This document shows, piece by piece, positions 54,273 through 63,160 of a stretch of 64,000 nucleotides of DNA. The position numbers and the translations under genes are program-made. The first letter of the stretch is position 1; each line of letters starts with the position of its first letter. The stretch covers positions 735,501 to 799,500 of the forward strand of contig NZ_BAABRP010000001.1 of NCBI RefSeq assembly GCF_039545055.1, read 5' to 3'. This DNA is from Deinococcus carri. Lineage in GTDB: Bacteria > Deinococcota > Deinococci > Deinococcales > Deinococcaceae. The notes below the pieces were generated by a model that was given only the letters and a program-made list of their open reading frames with translations, had not been told where the DNA came from and did no database searches.

Positions 54273-55367
54273 ATGCTGAAAAGAATGCTGGTGGCGGGGG
54301 CGCTGGCCTTCGCAGGCGTTGCTGGCGCGCAGACCCCTGACTTCAAGGTGCCCGACGGCTTCAAGGTGACGCAGTTCGCGGAGGGCTTCCGGCAGCCGCG
54401 TTTCATGGCGGTCGCGCCCAATGGGGACGTGTTCGTGAGCGACCCCGGAGCCGGCACGGTCACGGTGCTGCCCGACCAGGACAAAAACGGCGTGGCCGAC
54501 GGCAAGGCCGTCTTTGCCTCCGGGCTGAACCGCCCGCATGGGCTGGCCTTTCGCGGGGGCTTCCTGTACGTGGCGAATACCGACGGCGTGGTGCGCTTCG
54601 CCTATCAGAACGGGCAGACGAAGGCGAGCGGTGCGCCGCAGAAGCTCGTCAGCCTGCCCGCTGGAGGCGGACACTGGACGCGCACGGTGGAGTTCGGCCC
54701 CGACGGGAAGATGTACGTGGCGACCGGCTCGACCTGCAACGTCTGCGAGGAGGGCGACAACCGCCGCGCCTCGGTCTGGGTGTACGACGCGGACGGCTCG
54801 AACGGCAAACCCTACGCCACGGGCCTGCGCAATCCGGTCGGCATCGAGTGGTTCGACGGCACCCTCTACGCCACCAACAACGGGCGTGACATGCTGGGCG
54901 ACAACATCCCGCCCGAGGGCTTCTACAAACTCAGGGCAGGCGGGTTCTACGGCTGGCCATATTGCTACACCACGCAGGCCGGGCAGGCCCAGGTGTGGGA
55001 CAGGGACTTCGGGAAGAAGAGCGCGGCCACCTGCCAGGACGCCATCCCCGCCTTCGCCCTGACCACCGCCCACAGCGCGCCGCTGGGCCTGGCCTTTTAC
55101 GACGGCAAGACCTTCCCCGCCGGGTACCGCGGCCAGATGTTCGCCGCGCTGCACGGCTCCTGGAACCGCAGCACCAAGAGCGGCTACAAGGTCGTGACCG
55201 TCAACCCCGAGACGGGCAAGGTGACGGACTTCCTGACCGGTTTCCTGAGCGGACAGCGGACCCTGGGCCGCCCGGTTGACCTCGTGGTGGCGCAGGATGG
55301 GGCGCTCCTGCTGACGGATGACGGCGAGGGGCGCATCTGGCGGATTCAGTACGTGGGGAGGGAGTAG
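54273..55367 (+). CDS. Secreted PQQ-type sugar dehydrogenase-like beta-propeller
   Basis: The 364-residue protein has a signal peptide (RMLVAGALAFAGVAGAQ) and a six-bladed propeller pattern typical of soluble glucose/sorbosone dehydrogenases: VTQFAEGFRQPRFMAVAPNG, GLNRPHGLAF, TRTVEFGPDGKMYVATGSTC, ATGLRNPVGIEW and FAALHGSWNRS. Family members use PQQ to oxidise sugars in the periplasm, but many homologues have other or unknown substrates. Four Cys occur in CNVCEEGD, YCYT and CQDA. A heptad hairpin follows its stop. Confidence 0.8.
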   Translation: MLKRMLVAGALAFAGVAGAQTPDFKVPDGFKVTQFAEGFRQPRFMAVAPNGDVFVSDPGAGTVTVLPDQDKNGVADGKAVFASGLNRPHGLAFRGGFLYVANTDGVVRFAYQNGQTKASGAPQKLVSLPAGGGHWTRTVEFGPDGKMYVATGSTCNVCEEGDNRRASVWVYDADGSNGKPYATGLRNPVGIEWFDGTLYATNNGRDMLGDNIPPEGFYKLRAGGFYGWPYCYTTQAGQAQVWDRDFGKKSAATCQDAIPAFALTTAHSAPLGLAFYDGKTFPAGYRGQMFAALHGSWNRSTKSGYKVVTVNPETGKVTDFLTGFLSGQRTLGRPVDLVVAQDGALLLTDDGEGRIWRIQYVGRE

Positions 55368-55370
55368 GAA

Positions 55371-55431
55371 TTAGGGGTTAGGCGTTAGGCGTTAGGAAGG
55401 GCTGTGCCTCAGCCCTAACGCCTAACCCCTT
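55371..55431. repeat. Heptad hairpin, TTAGGCG class
   Basis: This is the clearest heptad array: TTAGGGG TTAGGCG TTAGGCG TTAGG on the left, then a short loop and the complement CCTAACGCCTAACCCC on the right. The right arm ends immediately before TACACT, the -10 box of the next gene. Confidence 0.75.
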
Positions 55432-55441
55432 ACACTGACCC

Positions 55442-56479
55442 ATGACCACCACCGCCCCCTCCACCGCTGCGCCTGTCCCGCAGGTGGTTCGCCGCGCCAC
55501 GCCCGCGCAGAACCTGGTTACCCTCGCGCTGGGGTGGTGGCTGACGGCGGGCATCTTCGTGGACGGGTGGGCGCACAACCGCTACGGCGAGAGCCTGGAG
55601 ACGTTCTTCACGCCGTGGCACGCGCTGTTCTATTCGGGGTTTCTGGCGGTGGCGGCCTGGGTGCTGTGGCTGGGGGCGCGCGGATGGCGCACGGGGCGGC
55701 GCGGCTTCGCGGCCTTTCCGGAGGGCTATCACCTGGCCGCGCTGGGGGTGCCGATTTTTCTGGTGGGTGGGCTGGGCGACCTGACCTGGCACACGGTCTT
55801 TGGCATCGAGGTCGGCATCGAGGCGCTGCTGTCGCCCACGCACCTGCTGCTGTTCGCGGGGGCGATGTGCATTCTGTCCGCGCCGCTGGTAAGTGCCTGG
55901 CGTACGCCGACACCCCGCGCGGCCCCAGTGGGGGTGGTCTGGCCCGCCGTGCTGGCGGCCACGTCGCTGCTGAGTTTCACGGCCTTTATGCACATGTACC
56001 TGTGGGGGCTGCTGCTGGCCCCGCAGGGCCTGGGCTACGTGCAGACGCGCGGCGAGCTGGGCAGCATCCTGCTCACCGCCCTAATTCTGGCCGCGCCCGT
56101 GCTGCTGCTGTTGCGGCGGTTCCGCCTGCCTTTCGGGGCCGTCACGGTGATGTACGGCCTGAACACGGTCCTGATGACACTGATGCTGGTGCCGGGCGAG
56201 TGGCGGGTACCGCTGCTGATGGTGGCGGCCGGGCTGGTGGTGGACGCGCTGCTGCTGCTGCTGAATCCGTCCCCGGCGCGGCCCTGGGCGCTGCGGGCCT
56301 TTGCCTTCCTGCTGCCGCTGGCGGTGTGGGGGCCATACCTGGGCGGGCTGACGCTGCTGCACCTCAGCAACCTCAGCCTGGAACTGTGGCTGGGGGTGGC
56401 CGTGATGGCGGGGCTGGGGGGAGTGGCGCTGAGTGCGCTGGTGGTGCCGCCGCCCCTCCCGGCGGAGGCGGAAGGCTGA
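55442..56479 (+). CDS. Polytopic membrane protein with conserved-looking histidines
   Basis: The 345-residue protein has about nine membrane spans. Several spans carry His: VDGWAHNRYG, FFTPWHALFYSGF, GDLTWHTVFGIE, LLSPTHLLLFAGAM and FTAFMHMYLWG. In such positions His often binds heme or copper, so a redox or metal role is possible, but I cannot place the protein in a named family. TACACT at 55431-55436 ends 5 nt before the ATG. It may be cotranscribed with the nitroreductase, though that gene has its own promoter box. Confidence 0.65.
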   Translation: MTTTAPSTAAPVPQVVRRATPAQNLVTLALGWWLTAGIFVDGWAHNRYGESLETFFTPWHALFYSGFLAVAAWVLWLGARGWRTGRRGFAAFPEGYHLAALGVPIFLVGGLGDLTWHTVFGIEVGIEALLSPTHLLLFAGAMCILSAPLVSAWRTPTPRAAPVGVVWPAVLAATSLLSFTAFMHMYLWGLLLAPQGLGYVQTRGELGSILLTALILAAPVLLLLRRFRLPFGAVTVMYGLNTVLMTLMLVPGEWRVPLLMVAAGLVVDALLLLLNPSPARPWALRAFAFLLPLAVWGPYLGGLTLLHLSNLSLELWLGVAVMAGLGGVALSALVVPPPLPAEAEG

Positions 56480-56498
56480 GCGGCGTATCCTGCCCCGC

Positions 56499-57275
56499 AT
56501 GACTGCCCGTACCCCCCAGGAAGTCCGCGCCTCTTACGACGCGCACCGCACGGTCCGCCAGTACGTCACGCAGGCGGACGGCACACCGCTGCCTATGCCC
56601 GCCGACCATCTGGACGCCATCCTGTATGCCGCCCAGCGCGCCCCGACCGACGCGACCGCGCAGCTTTACTCGTTCATCCGCCTGGTCCGCCCCGAGGTCC
56701 GCGCTGGTGTGGCCGAACTCACCACGAACGCGCATATCGCTACCGCCTCGGAAGCGTTCGTGGTCTGCCTGGACGTGCGCCGGGTGGGCCGGGTGCTGGA
56801 GGCCGCGGGGCAGGAGGTCGGCCAGTGGCCCGCCATCGCCGTGCATTTCGGCATCGGGGACGCGGTGATGGCGGGTCAGAATCTGCTGACTGCCGCCGAG
56901 ATGCTGGGCTACCAGGGCTGCTGGATTGGTGGCGTGCTGAACGGGCTGGAAGGCATTCTGGACCTGCTGGACCTCCCGGCCGGGGTGCTGCCCTTCGCGG
57001 CCCTCACCCTCGGCCTTCCCGCCGAGGAGCCGCCGCTGCGCCCGCGCGTGCCCCGGCCCCTGGTCGTCCATGAGGACCGCTACCGGGACGGCTCGGAGGA
57101 AGAATTGCGCCACGCGGTAGAGGTCATGAACCCGATTGCCGCCCGTGGCGATAAGCCCGGTGACTGGGTTCGGCTCTTGCGGGCCTACTGGGCACCGGGG
57201 GGCAGCATGGAGAAACGCGAGCCGCATCTGGTGGCGGCGTTAAAGCGGCAGGGGCTATGGGCGGGGGGAGAGTAA
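56499..57275 (+). CDS. NfsA/FRP-like nitroreductase
   Basis: The 258-residue flavoprotein begins VRASYDAHRTVRQYV and shows the FMN-binding order AAQRAPTDATAQLYSFIRL, GIGDAVMAGQNLLTAAEMLGYQGCWIGGVLN and LTLGLPAEEPPLRPRVPRPLVVHE-like C-terminal part typical of NADPH-dependent oxygen-insensitive reductases. It probably reduces quinones, flavins or nitro compounds. ATG 56499 follows TATCCT (56486-56491) by 7 nt, a leaderless start. Confidence 0.85.
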   Translation: MTARTPQEVRASYDAHRTVRQYVTQADGTPLPMPADHLDAILYAAQRAPTDATAQLYSFIRLVRPEVRAGVAELTTNAHIATASEAFVVCLDVRRVGRVLEAAGQEVGQWPAIAVHFGIGDAVMAGQNLLTAAEMLGYQGCWIGGVLNGLEGILDLLDLPAGVLPFAALTLGLPAEEPPLRPRVPRPLVVHEDRYRDGSEEELRHAVEVMNPIAARGDKPGDWVRLLRAYWAPGGSMEKREPHLVAALKRQGLWAGGE

Positions 57276-57369
57276 CCCTCAGGCCCGGTCAGGTGGGGGC
57301 GGGCAACATGGGGCCGCGCGCCTGAGCGGCTCGCCCTTCCAGCCGTCCCGCAGGCGTTAGCCTGGGCAG

Positions 57370-58540
<1,171 letters not shown>

Positions 58541-58563
<23 letters not shown>

Positions 58564-58615
58564 GGCTGAAGGCCACCCCCTCTTTGCCATCTGCCTTATG
58601 CCATCTGCCGTCCGC
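58541..58615. repeat. Heptad hairpin, GCAGAAG class, coding on both sides
   Basis: The left arm reads GCGGAAG GCCGACG GCATAAG GCTGAAG; the right arm (58585-58615) TGCCATCTGCCTTATGCC and on is complementary. The left arm ends the PLP enzyme gene and the right arm contains the start codon of the DUF99 gene. It is the second member of the class found in the sbcDC operon. Confidence 0.7.
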
Positions 58616-59176
58616 AAGTTCTCCCACGCCATCGGCTTTGACGATGCCCCCTTTGCCCGTGAACACCGTGGAGACGTGCGCGTGTTCGGCACCGTCTACG
58701 CGGGGCACACGCTGCACGGCGTGGTCAGTGGCCGGGTGCGGCGCGACGGGCGCAACAGCACGGCGGAAGTCGCCCGGCTGGTTGAACTGAGCGGCGCGCG
58801 GGAACACCTGCACCTGATTCTGCTTCAGGGGGTGGCGCTGGCGGGCTTCAACGTGGTGGATGCACCCGCGCTGGGCGCGCTGACCGGCCTGCCCGTCCTG
58901 CTCGTGGCCCGCCGTCCGCCGGACCTGGAACGTATCCGCCGGGCGCTCCTGACCCGCGTGCCGGGTGGGGCCAGGAAGTGGCGCTTGATCGAGGCGCTGG
59001 GGCCGATGGAACCCTGCCGGGGCGTCTGGGTGCAGTGCGTGGGCCTGGGGCTGGCGGAGGCCGAGGTAGCTCTCGCGGCCCTGACGGTCACGGGCCGGGT
59101 TCCCGAACCCCTGCGCGCCGCGCACCTGATCGCCGGGGGTGTGACGCGGGGAAGTAGCCGGGGTGGGCGGGTGTAG
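58598..59176 (+). CDS. DUF99-family protein (endonuclease dU-like family)
   Basis: The 192-residue protein matches DUF99: IGFDDAPFAREHRGDVRVFG, TVYAGHTLHGVVSGRV, LILLQGVALAGFNVVDAPAL and LPVLLVARRPPDLERIRRAL. The family has an RNase H-like fold related to endonuclease V and is linked to uracil or deaminated-base processing in archaea; its bacterial role is unknown. The only usable ATG, 58598, lies inside the right arm of a heptad hairpin, which thus encodes the first residues (MPSAVRK). Confidence 0.8.
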   Translation: MPSAVRKFSHAIGFDDAPFAREHRGDVRVFGTVYAGHTLHGVVSGRVRRDGRNSTAEVARLVELSGAREHLHLILLQGVALAGFNVVDAPALGALTGLPVLLVARRPPDLERIRRALLTRVPGGARKWRLIEALGPMEPCRGVWVQCVGLGLAEAEVALAALTVTGRVPEPLRAAHLIAGGVTRGSSRGGRV

Positions 59177-59177
59177 C

Positions 59178-60299
59178 TTACTTCTGGCTGCTGGCCGCTG
59201 GCCGCCCCCGCGCCTCAATCTCCCGCAGGTGCCGGATGCGCTGGGCGGTGCCGGGGTGCGTCTGGAGCAGGTCCTCGGTGCGGCTGCCCTCCTGCACGCT
59301 GTTCTCGTCGGCGTCGCGGTCCTCCTGTTCCAGGCGGGCGAGAATGTCGCGCAGCGGCCGGGTGGTCCCGTAGGTCCGCATCAGGTACTGCCCCGCGCCC
59401 TCGTCGGCCTGCGTCTCGGCGGCGCGGGAGTAGCCGTTGCGCAGCAGGGCGGCGGGCACGGCGGCGGCAAAGGTTCCGGCGCTGACGATGTCACCCGTCA
59501 CCGCCACCGAGAGCAGCGTCAGCCCCAGCCCCTGGTACACCCCGGCCAGACCGTGCCGGTGCGTGACGTGCCCCGTCTCGTGGGCCAGCACCCCCAGCAG
59601 TTCGCGGTCGCTGTGCGCGAGGGCCACCAGCTGGTCGGTCATCACGACGGTGCCGCCCGGCAGGGCAAAGGCGTTCGCACCCAGCTCGAAGGGCGCGTCC
59701 TCCGGCTCACCGTCGCGCAGCAGCAGCCGGTAGGGATAGCCGCCCCCGGCCCAGGCCGTCACGCGCCGGAACCCGGCCTGAAGCTGGGCCTGACGCGCGG
59801 CGCTGAGCTGGCTGGGGCCGAGGTAGCCGCCGTCTTCCAGAAACTGGATGCTCTCGCGGTCGAAGGTCGCCAGCACGGGGCGGGGCGTGGCACTCGCGGC
59901 CCCGCGGGCCAGCGCGGGAATCCCGTAAGCCACGAACAGGCCCACCAGCACCAGCGTCGCGCCGAGCGCGCCCAGCGCCGTCCACCAGCGCGTTTCCAGG
60001 CGGCGCACCCGCTCCAGGCCCCGGTTGCGGCCCGTTCTGGCCTCCAGCCCCCGCACGGTCTGGTCATCGTCTGTTTCGAAGCGCGAGCCGTCGGGGAACT
60101 TCAGGACGCGCCGCACGCCGGGCACGGGCGGGTCGATGAGGAGCTGCGAGACGTTCCAGTGCGTTTCCAGCCCGCCCTCGGCCCGCAGCCGCACCTCGTC
60201 GCCGCTCAGGGCGAGCGACGCGGCCCGCTGGCGGCTGGTGCGCCCGTCAAAGAACACGCCGGAGAGCGGGGGGTGGGCAGCGTCGGGGGGTATCGTCAC
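59178..60299 (-). CDS. M48-family membrane metalloprotease
   Basis: The 373-residue protein has an N-terminal cytoplasmic part of about 100 residues, one clear span (WTALGALGATLVLVGLFVAYG), and an M48 peptidase domain with zinc motif LAHETGHVTHRHG and the third ligand in RAAETQADEGAGQYL, ending THPGTAQRIRHLREIEARG. It is similar to BepA/HtpX-type proteases of envelope quality control. The start is GTG 60299. The C-terminal GRPAASSQK comes from a single heptad-repeat arm at 59184-59208. Confidence 0.88.
   Translation of the reverse strand: MTIPPDAAHPPLSGVFFDGRTSRQRAASLALSGDEVRLRAEGGLETHWNVSQLLIDPPVPGVRRVLKFPDGSRFETDDDQTVRGLEARTGRNRGLERVRRLETRWWTALGALGATLVLVGLFVAYGIPALARGAASATPRPVLATFDRESIQFLEDGGYLGPSQLSAARQAQLQAGFRRVTAWAGGGYPYRLLLRDGEPEDAPFELGANAFALPGGTVVMTDQLVALAHSDRELLGVLAHETGHVTHRHGLAGVYQGLGLTLLSVAVTGDIVSAGTFAAAVPAALLRNGYSRAAETQADEGAGQYLMRTYGTTRPLRDILARLEQEDRDADENSVQEGSRTEDLLQTHPGTAQRIRHLREIEARGRPAASSQK
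59184..59208. repeat. Single arm of a GCTGGCC-type heptad repeat at the M48 gene end
   Basis: The stretch CTGGCTGCTGGCCGCTGGCC is built of GCTGGCC-type units and encodes, in antisense, the last residues of the M48 protease. No complementary arm is visible nearby. Confidence 0.45.
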
Positions 60300-60345
60300 G
60301 GCTGACCTCGGTCGCGGCCTGGCTGGTGGGGGAGAGGCCCGGCCA

Positions 60346-61500
60346 TCAGAAGCCCAGGTTGATGTCGAGCAGCTCGGTGGCGGCCTCGCCCAGCGCGCCC
60401 TCCTGTGGTGTCTGGGACGCGGCGAAGTCGTCCAGGCTGGCGATGGCGCGCACCTGCACCCCGGCGGCGATGTAGCGGGCGCGGCGGATGGTGGCCCAGG
60501 GGACAGCCAGGCCCAGCGTGAGGACCTGCGCGGCCGCGTTGGACACCCCGATCCAGGTCAGGCGCGCGGAGCTGAAGGTGGCCCCCGTCCTCACCACGCC
60601 GCCGACCTCCACGTGGTTGAGCACGTAGCGTAGGGTGGCCGCCCGCACGTACTGCCACGCGACGGCATACAGCAACAGGAACCCCAGGTAGGCCGCCCCC
60701 ATCCCGAGGAGGACCGCCGGGGGGAGCGTGGAGGCCAGGTCCAGATCGGCCTGATCGCCCAGCAGCGCCATCAGCGCTATCAGGGGCACCGCCAGCAGCA
60801 CCGCGCCGCCCACCGCCAGCGCCACGCCCGTCAGCGCGATCACGTAGAAGCCTCCCGCGTCCCCGCGAAAGGTCATCCGGGCATTGCCGTAGGCCGCGTT
60901 CTGCACCTGATAGCGCCGCTGCATGAACCAGGCCCAGGGCAGGGCCAGTCCCCCGGTCAGCACTGCGGCGAGGTTCGCCAGCCCGTAGGTCAGGTAGGCC
61001 CCGCCCGCCCGCCCGTGGTGGCGAAAGCGCAGGCCGCGGTACATGGTGCTGACCGCCAGAAAGCGCAGCGACTTCATCACCAGCCAGGGGTACAGCACGA
61101 AAAACAGCGCGGCGATACTCCCCGCCACCCAGCTCAGCCGCTCCAGATTGCCGGTGATCAGGTAGGCCAGAAAAAAGGCCCCCACGATCAGGTAGCCGCG
61201 CAGCAGCGCGACCGGATTGGCGGTGTACTCGAAGTTCTGGCCGTCCAACCAGGTGTGCCCGTACAGGTACTGCCGCTGCCTCACCCGCGCCCAGGGCAGA
61301 TACAGCCCCAGCGTCACGACGCTCAGCGCCGTATTCACGATCCAGATGCGGAAGTATTCGCCCGCCTGCCCGCTGAACGTCACGGGGTAGACGGTAACTT
61401 TGGGCTGCTCCGCGACGGCGACGGGACCGCCCGCTTCCGCCAGGGCCAGCGCCGGGAGGGGCGGGTCATGTCGGCCTGGAGGCGCGGGGGCATCGGTCAT
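60346..61500 (-). CDS. DUF898 (YjgN-like) membrane protein
   Basis: The 384-residue protein has the duplicated DUF898 pattern: FSGQAGEYFRIWIVNTALSV then TLGLYLPWARVRQRQYLYGH, and again GLALPWAWFMQRRYQVQNAAYG and GLAVPWATIRRARYIAAGV, with about eight spans between. The function of the family is unknown. TAGGAT, read leftward at 61507-61512, ends 6 nt before ATG 61500. The M48 protease gene begins 46 bp downstream on the same strand, so a two-gene operon is likely and suggests a shared envelope role. Confidence 0.85.
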   Translation of the reverse strand: MTDAPAPPGRHDPPLPALALAEAGGPVAVAEQPKVTVYPVTFSGQAGEYFRIWIVNTALSVVTLGLYLPWARVRQRQYLYGHTWLDGQNFEYTANPVALLRGYLIVGAFFLAYLITGNLERLSWVAGSIAALFFVLYPWLVMKSLRFLAVSTMYRGLRFRHHGRAGGAYLTYGLANLAAVLTGGLALPWAWFMQRRYQVQNAAYGNARMTFRGDAGGFYVIALTGVALAVGGAVLLAVPLIALMALLGDQADLDLASTLPPAVLLGMGAAYLGFLLLYAVAWQYVRAATLRYVLNHVEVGGVVRTGATFSSARLTWIGVSNAAAQVLTLGLAVPWATIRRARYIAAGVQVRAIASLDDFAASQTPQEGALGEAATELLDINLGF

Positions 61501-61578
61501 AGCTGCATCCTACGGGTTGGCGGGGCCGGGCGGGGCGCATCTGCCTGACCTGCCAGCAGCAGGCAGATCGGCAGGCAA

Positions 61579-61612
61579 TAAAAGGGGCGAGCACCACGCG
61601 GCACTCACCCCT
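61579..61612 (-). terminator. Terminator of the cold-shock gene
   Basis: Read leftward, AGGGGTGAG pairs with CTCGCCCCT (one G-T pair), followed by TTTA. It lies about 27 bp beyond the cold-shock stop codon. Confidence 0.75.
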
Positions 61613-61639
61613 GAACATTGTCTGAAGAAGTATCCCGGC

Positions 61640-61934
<295 letters not shown>

Positions 61935-61999
61935 GGTCCCGACCCGGCAGTCGGCCCTCTGAGCCGGTACCTCTTGAAGGGTGGAATGGGGACGAATGC

Positions 62000-62005
62000 A
62001 GTATC
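62000..62005 (-). promoter_or_regulatory. Cold-shock gene -10 box with long leader
   Basis: GATACT (preceded by TGC, an extended -10 look) lies 84 nt before the ATG on the leftward strand, leaving a leader of about 79 nt. The divergent Nudix gene begins at 62097. Confidence 0.4.
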
Positions 62006-62096
62006 GCATGTCCTATGGGGGGGATGGTCACAAATCGGCAAATCGTGAAGGCGGCCCGGTCAGGGCACGTCTCCCCGCGGCACGTATACTCCGCGC

Positions 62097-62564
62097 ATGG
62101 CTTCCCCTTCTTCTCCGGAACAGGCTTCTCCGGGCCAGGCTCCTTCCGAGGGGGCCTCCCCCGGCCCGGTTCCCGGTGCGGGCGGCGTCGTGCTGGACGC
62201 TGACGGGCGGGTGCTGCTGGTGCGCTACCGCAGCGGGGCCTGGGCCTTTCCCAAGGGCCACGTGGAACCGGGCGAGACGCTGGAGCAGACCGCCGTGCGC
62301 GAGGTCCACGAGGAAACGGGCATCCGCGCCTCCCCCCTGGCCCCCCTGCCTGACACCCGCTACACCAACGACCGGGGCGAGGCGCGGGTGATTCACTGGT
62401 TCGTGATGCGCGCCGCCCCCGACGTTTCCACCACCCTGGAGGACACTTTCCCGGAGGGCGGCTTCTTCGCGGCGGACGTGGCGGCGGCCATGTTAACCTA
62501 CCCGGAAGACCAACACCTGCTGCGCGCTGCGCTGGCCCTCACGCGGGAGGAGTCCCGCCGGTGA
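62097..62564 (+). CDS. Nudix hydrolase, diadenosine polyphosphate hydrolase-like
   Basis: In the 155-residue protein a Pro/Ser/Ala-rich tail (about 28 residues) precedes the fold. The Nudix box is complete: [20 protein letters not shown] then TGI, at about residues 54-76, preceded by WAFPKG. The [10 protein letters not shown] form is common in Ap4A/Ap6A hydrolases. TATACT at 62085-62090 ends 6 nt before the ATG. The next gene follows at once, so an operon is likely. Confidence 0.87.
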   Translation: MASPSSPEQASPGQAPSEGASPGPVPGAGGVVLDADGRVLLVRYRSGAWAFPKGHVEPGETLEQTAVREVHEETGIRASPLAPLPDTRYTNDRGEARVIHWFVMRAAPDVSTTLEDTFPEGGFFAADVAAAMLTYPEDQHLLRAALALTREESRR

Positions 62565-62584
62565 GGGCCTCGCCCGGAGGCCCC

Positions 62585-63160
62585 ATGCCGCTGTACGCCC
62601 TCGACGGAATTCGCCCCGACGTTCACCCCACCGCCTTTGTTGCCCCCAGCGCCGACCTGACCGGGCGCGTGTCGGTCGGGGAGCAGGCCAGCGTGTGGTT
62701 CGGGGTGGCCGCCCGCGGCGACATCGAGGCCATCACTATCGGCCCGCGCTGCAACGTGCAGGACGGCGCGGTGCTGCACACCGACCCCGGCTTTCCCTGC
62801 ACTCTGGAGGAGGACGTGACGGTGGGCCACCGCGCCATCGTCCACGGGGCACACTGCGCGCCGGGCAGCCTGGTCGGGATGGGTGCCGTGATGCTCAACG
62901 GCTCGCGGCTGGGGCGGGGGGCCGTGCTGGCCGCCGGGGCGCTGCTGCGCGAGGGCCAGGAGGTGCCGGACGGGATGCTGGCGGTGGGCGTGCCCGCGCG
63001 GGTGGTCCGCGAGGTGGAGGCCCCCGGCAACGCCGCGCGCTACGTGGAGCAGGCGGCCCGCTACCGCCGAGGCCTCCGGGCCTTCGGGGAGTCGCAGCCG
63101 AACCCGGCCCCAGGGAGCAGCAACGAAGAACAGTCCGGCCTGACGCGGGAGGACGGCTGA
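62585..63160 (+). CDS. Gamma-class carbonic anhydrase family protein
   Basis: The 191-residue protein is a left-handed beta-helix of hexapeptide repeats (VHPTAFVAPSADLTGRVSVG, GPRCNVQDGAVLHTD). The three metal histidines are in VLHTDPG, VTVGHRAIVHGAH (two). It may hydrate CO2 or be an inactive acyltransferase-like relative. A GTG at 62561 overlaps the Nudix stop, but ATG 62585 has CGGAGG at ideal spacing and begins the fold (MPLYALDG), so I chose it. The C-terminal tail after about residue 165 is extra. Confidence 0.85.
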   Translation: MPLYALDGIRPDVHPTAFVAPSADLTGRVSVGEQASVWFGVAARGDIEAITIGPRCNVQDGAVLHTDPGFPCTLEEDVTVGHRAIVHGAHCAPGSLVGMGAVMLNGSRLGRGAVLAAGALLREGQEVPDGMLAVGVPARVVREVEAPGNAARYVEQAARYRRGLRAFGESQPNPAPGSSNEEQSGLTREDG

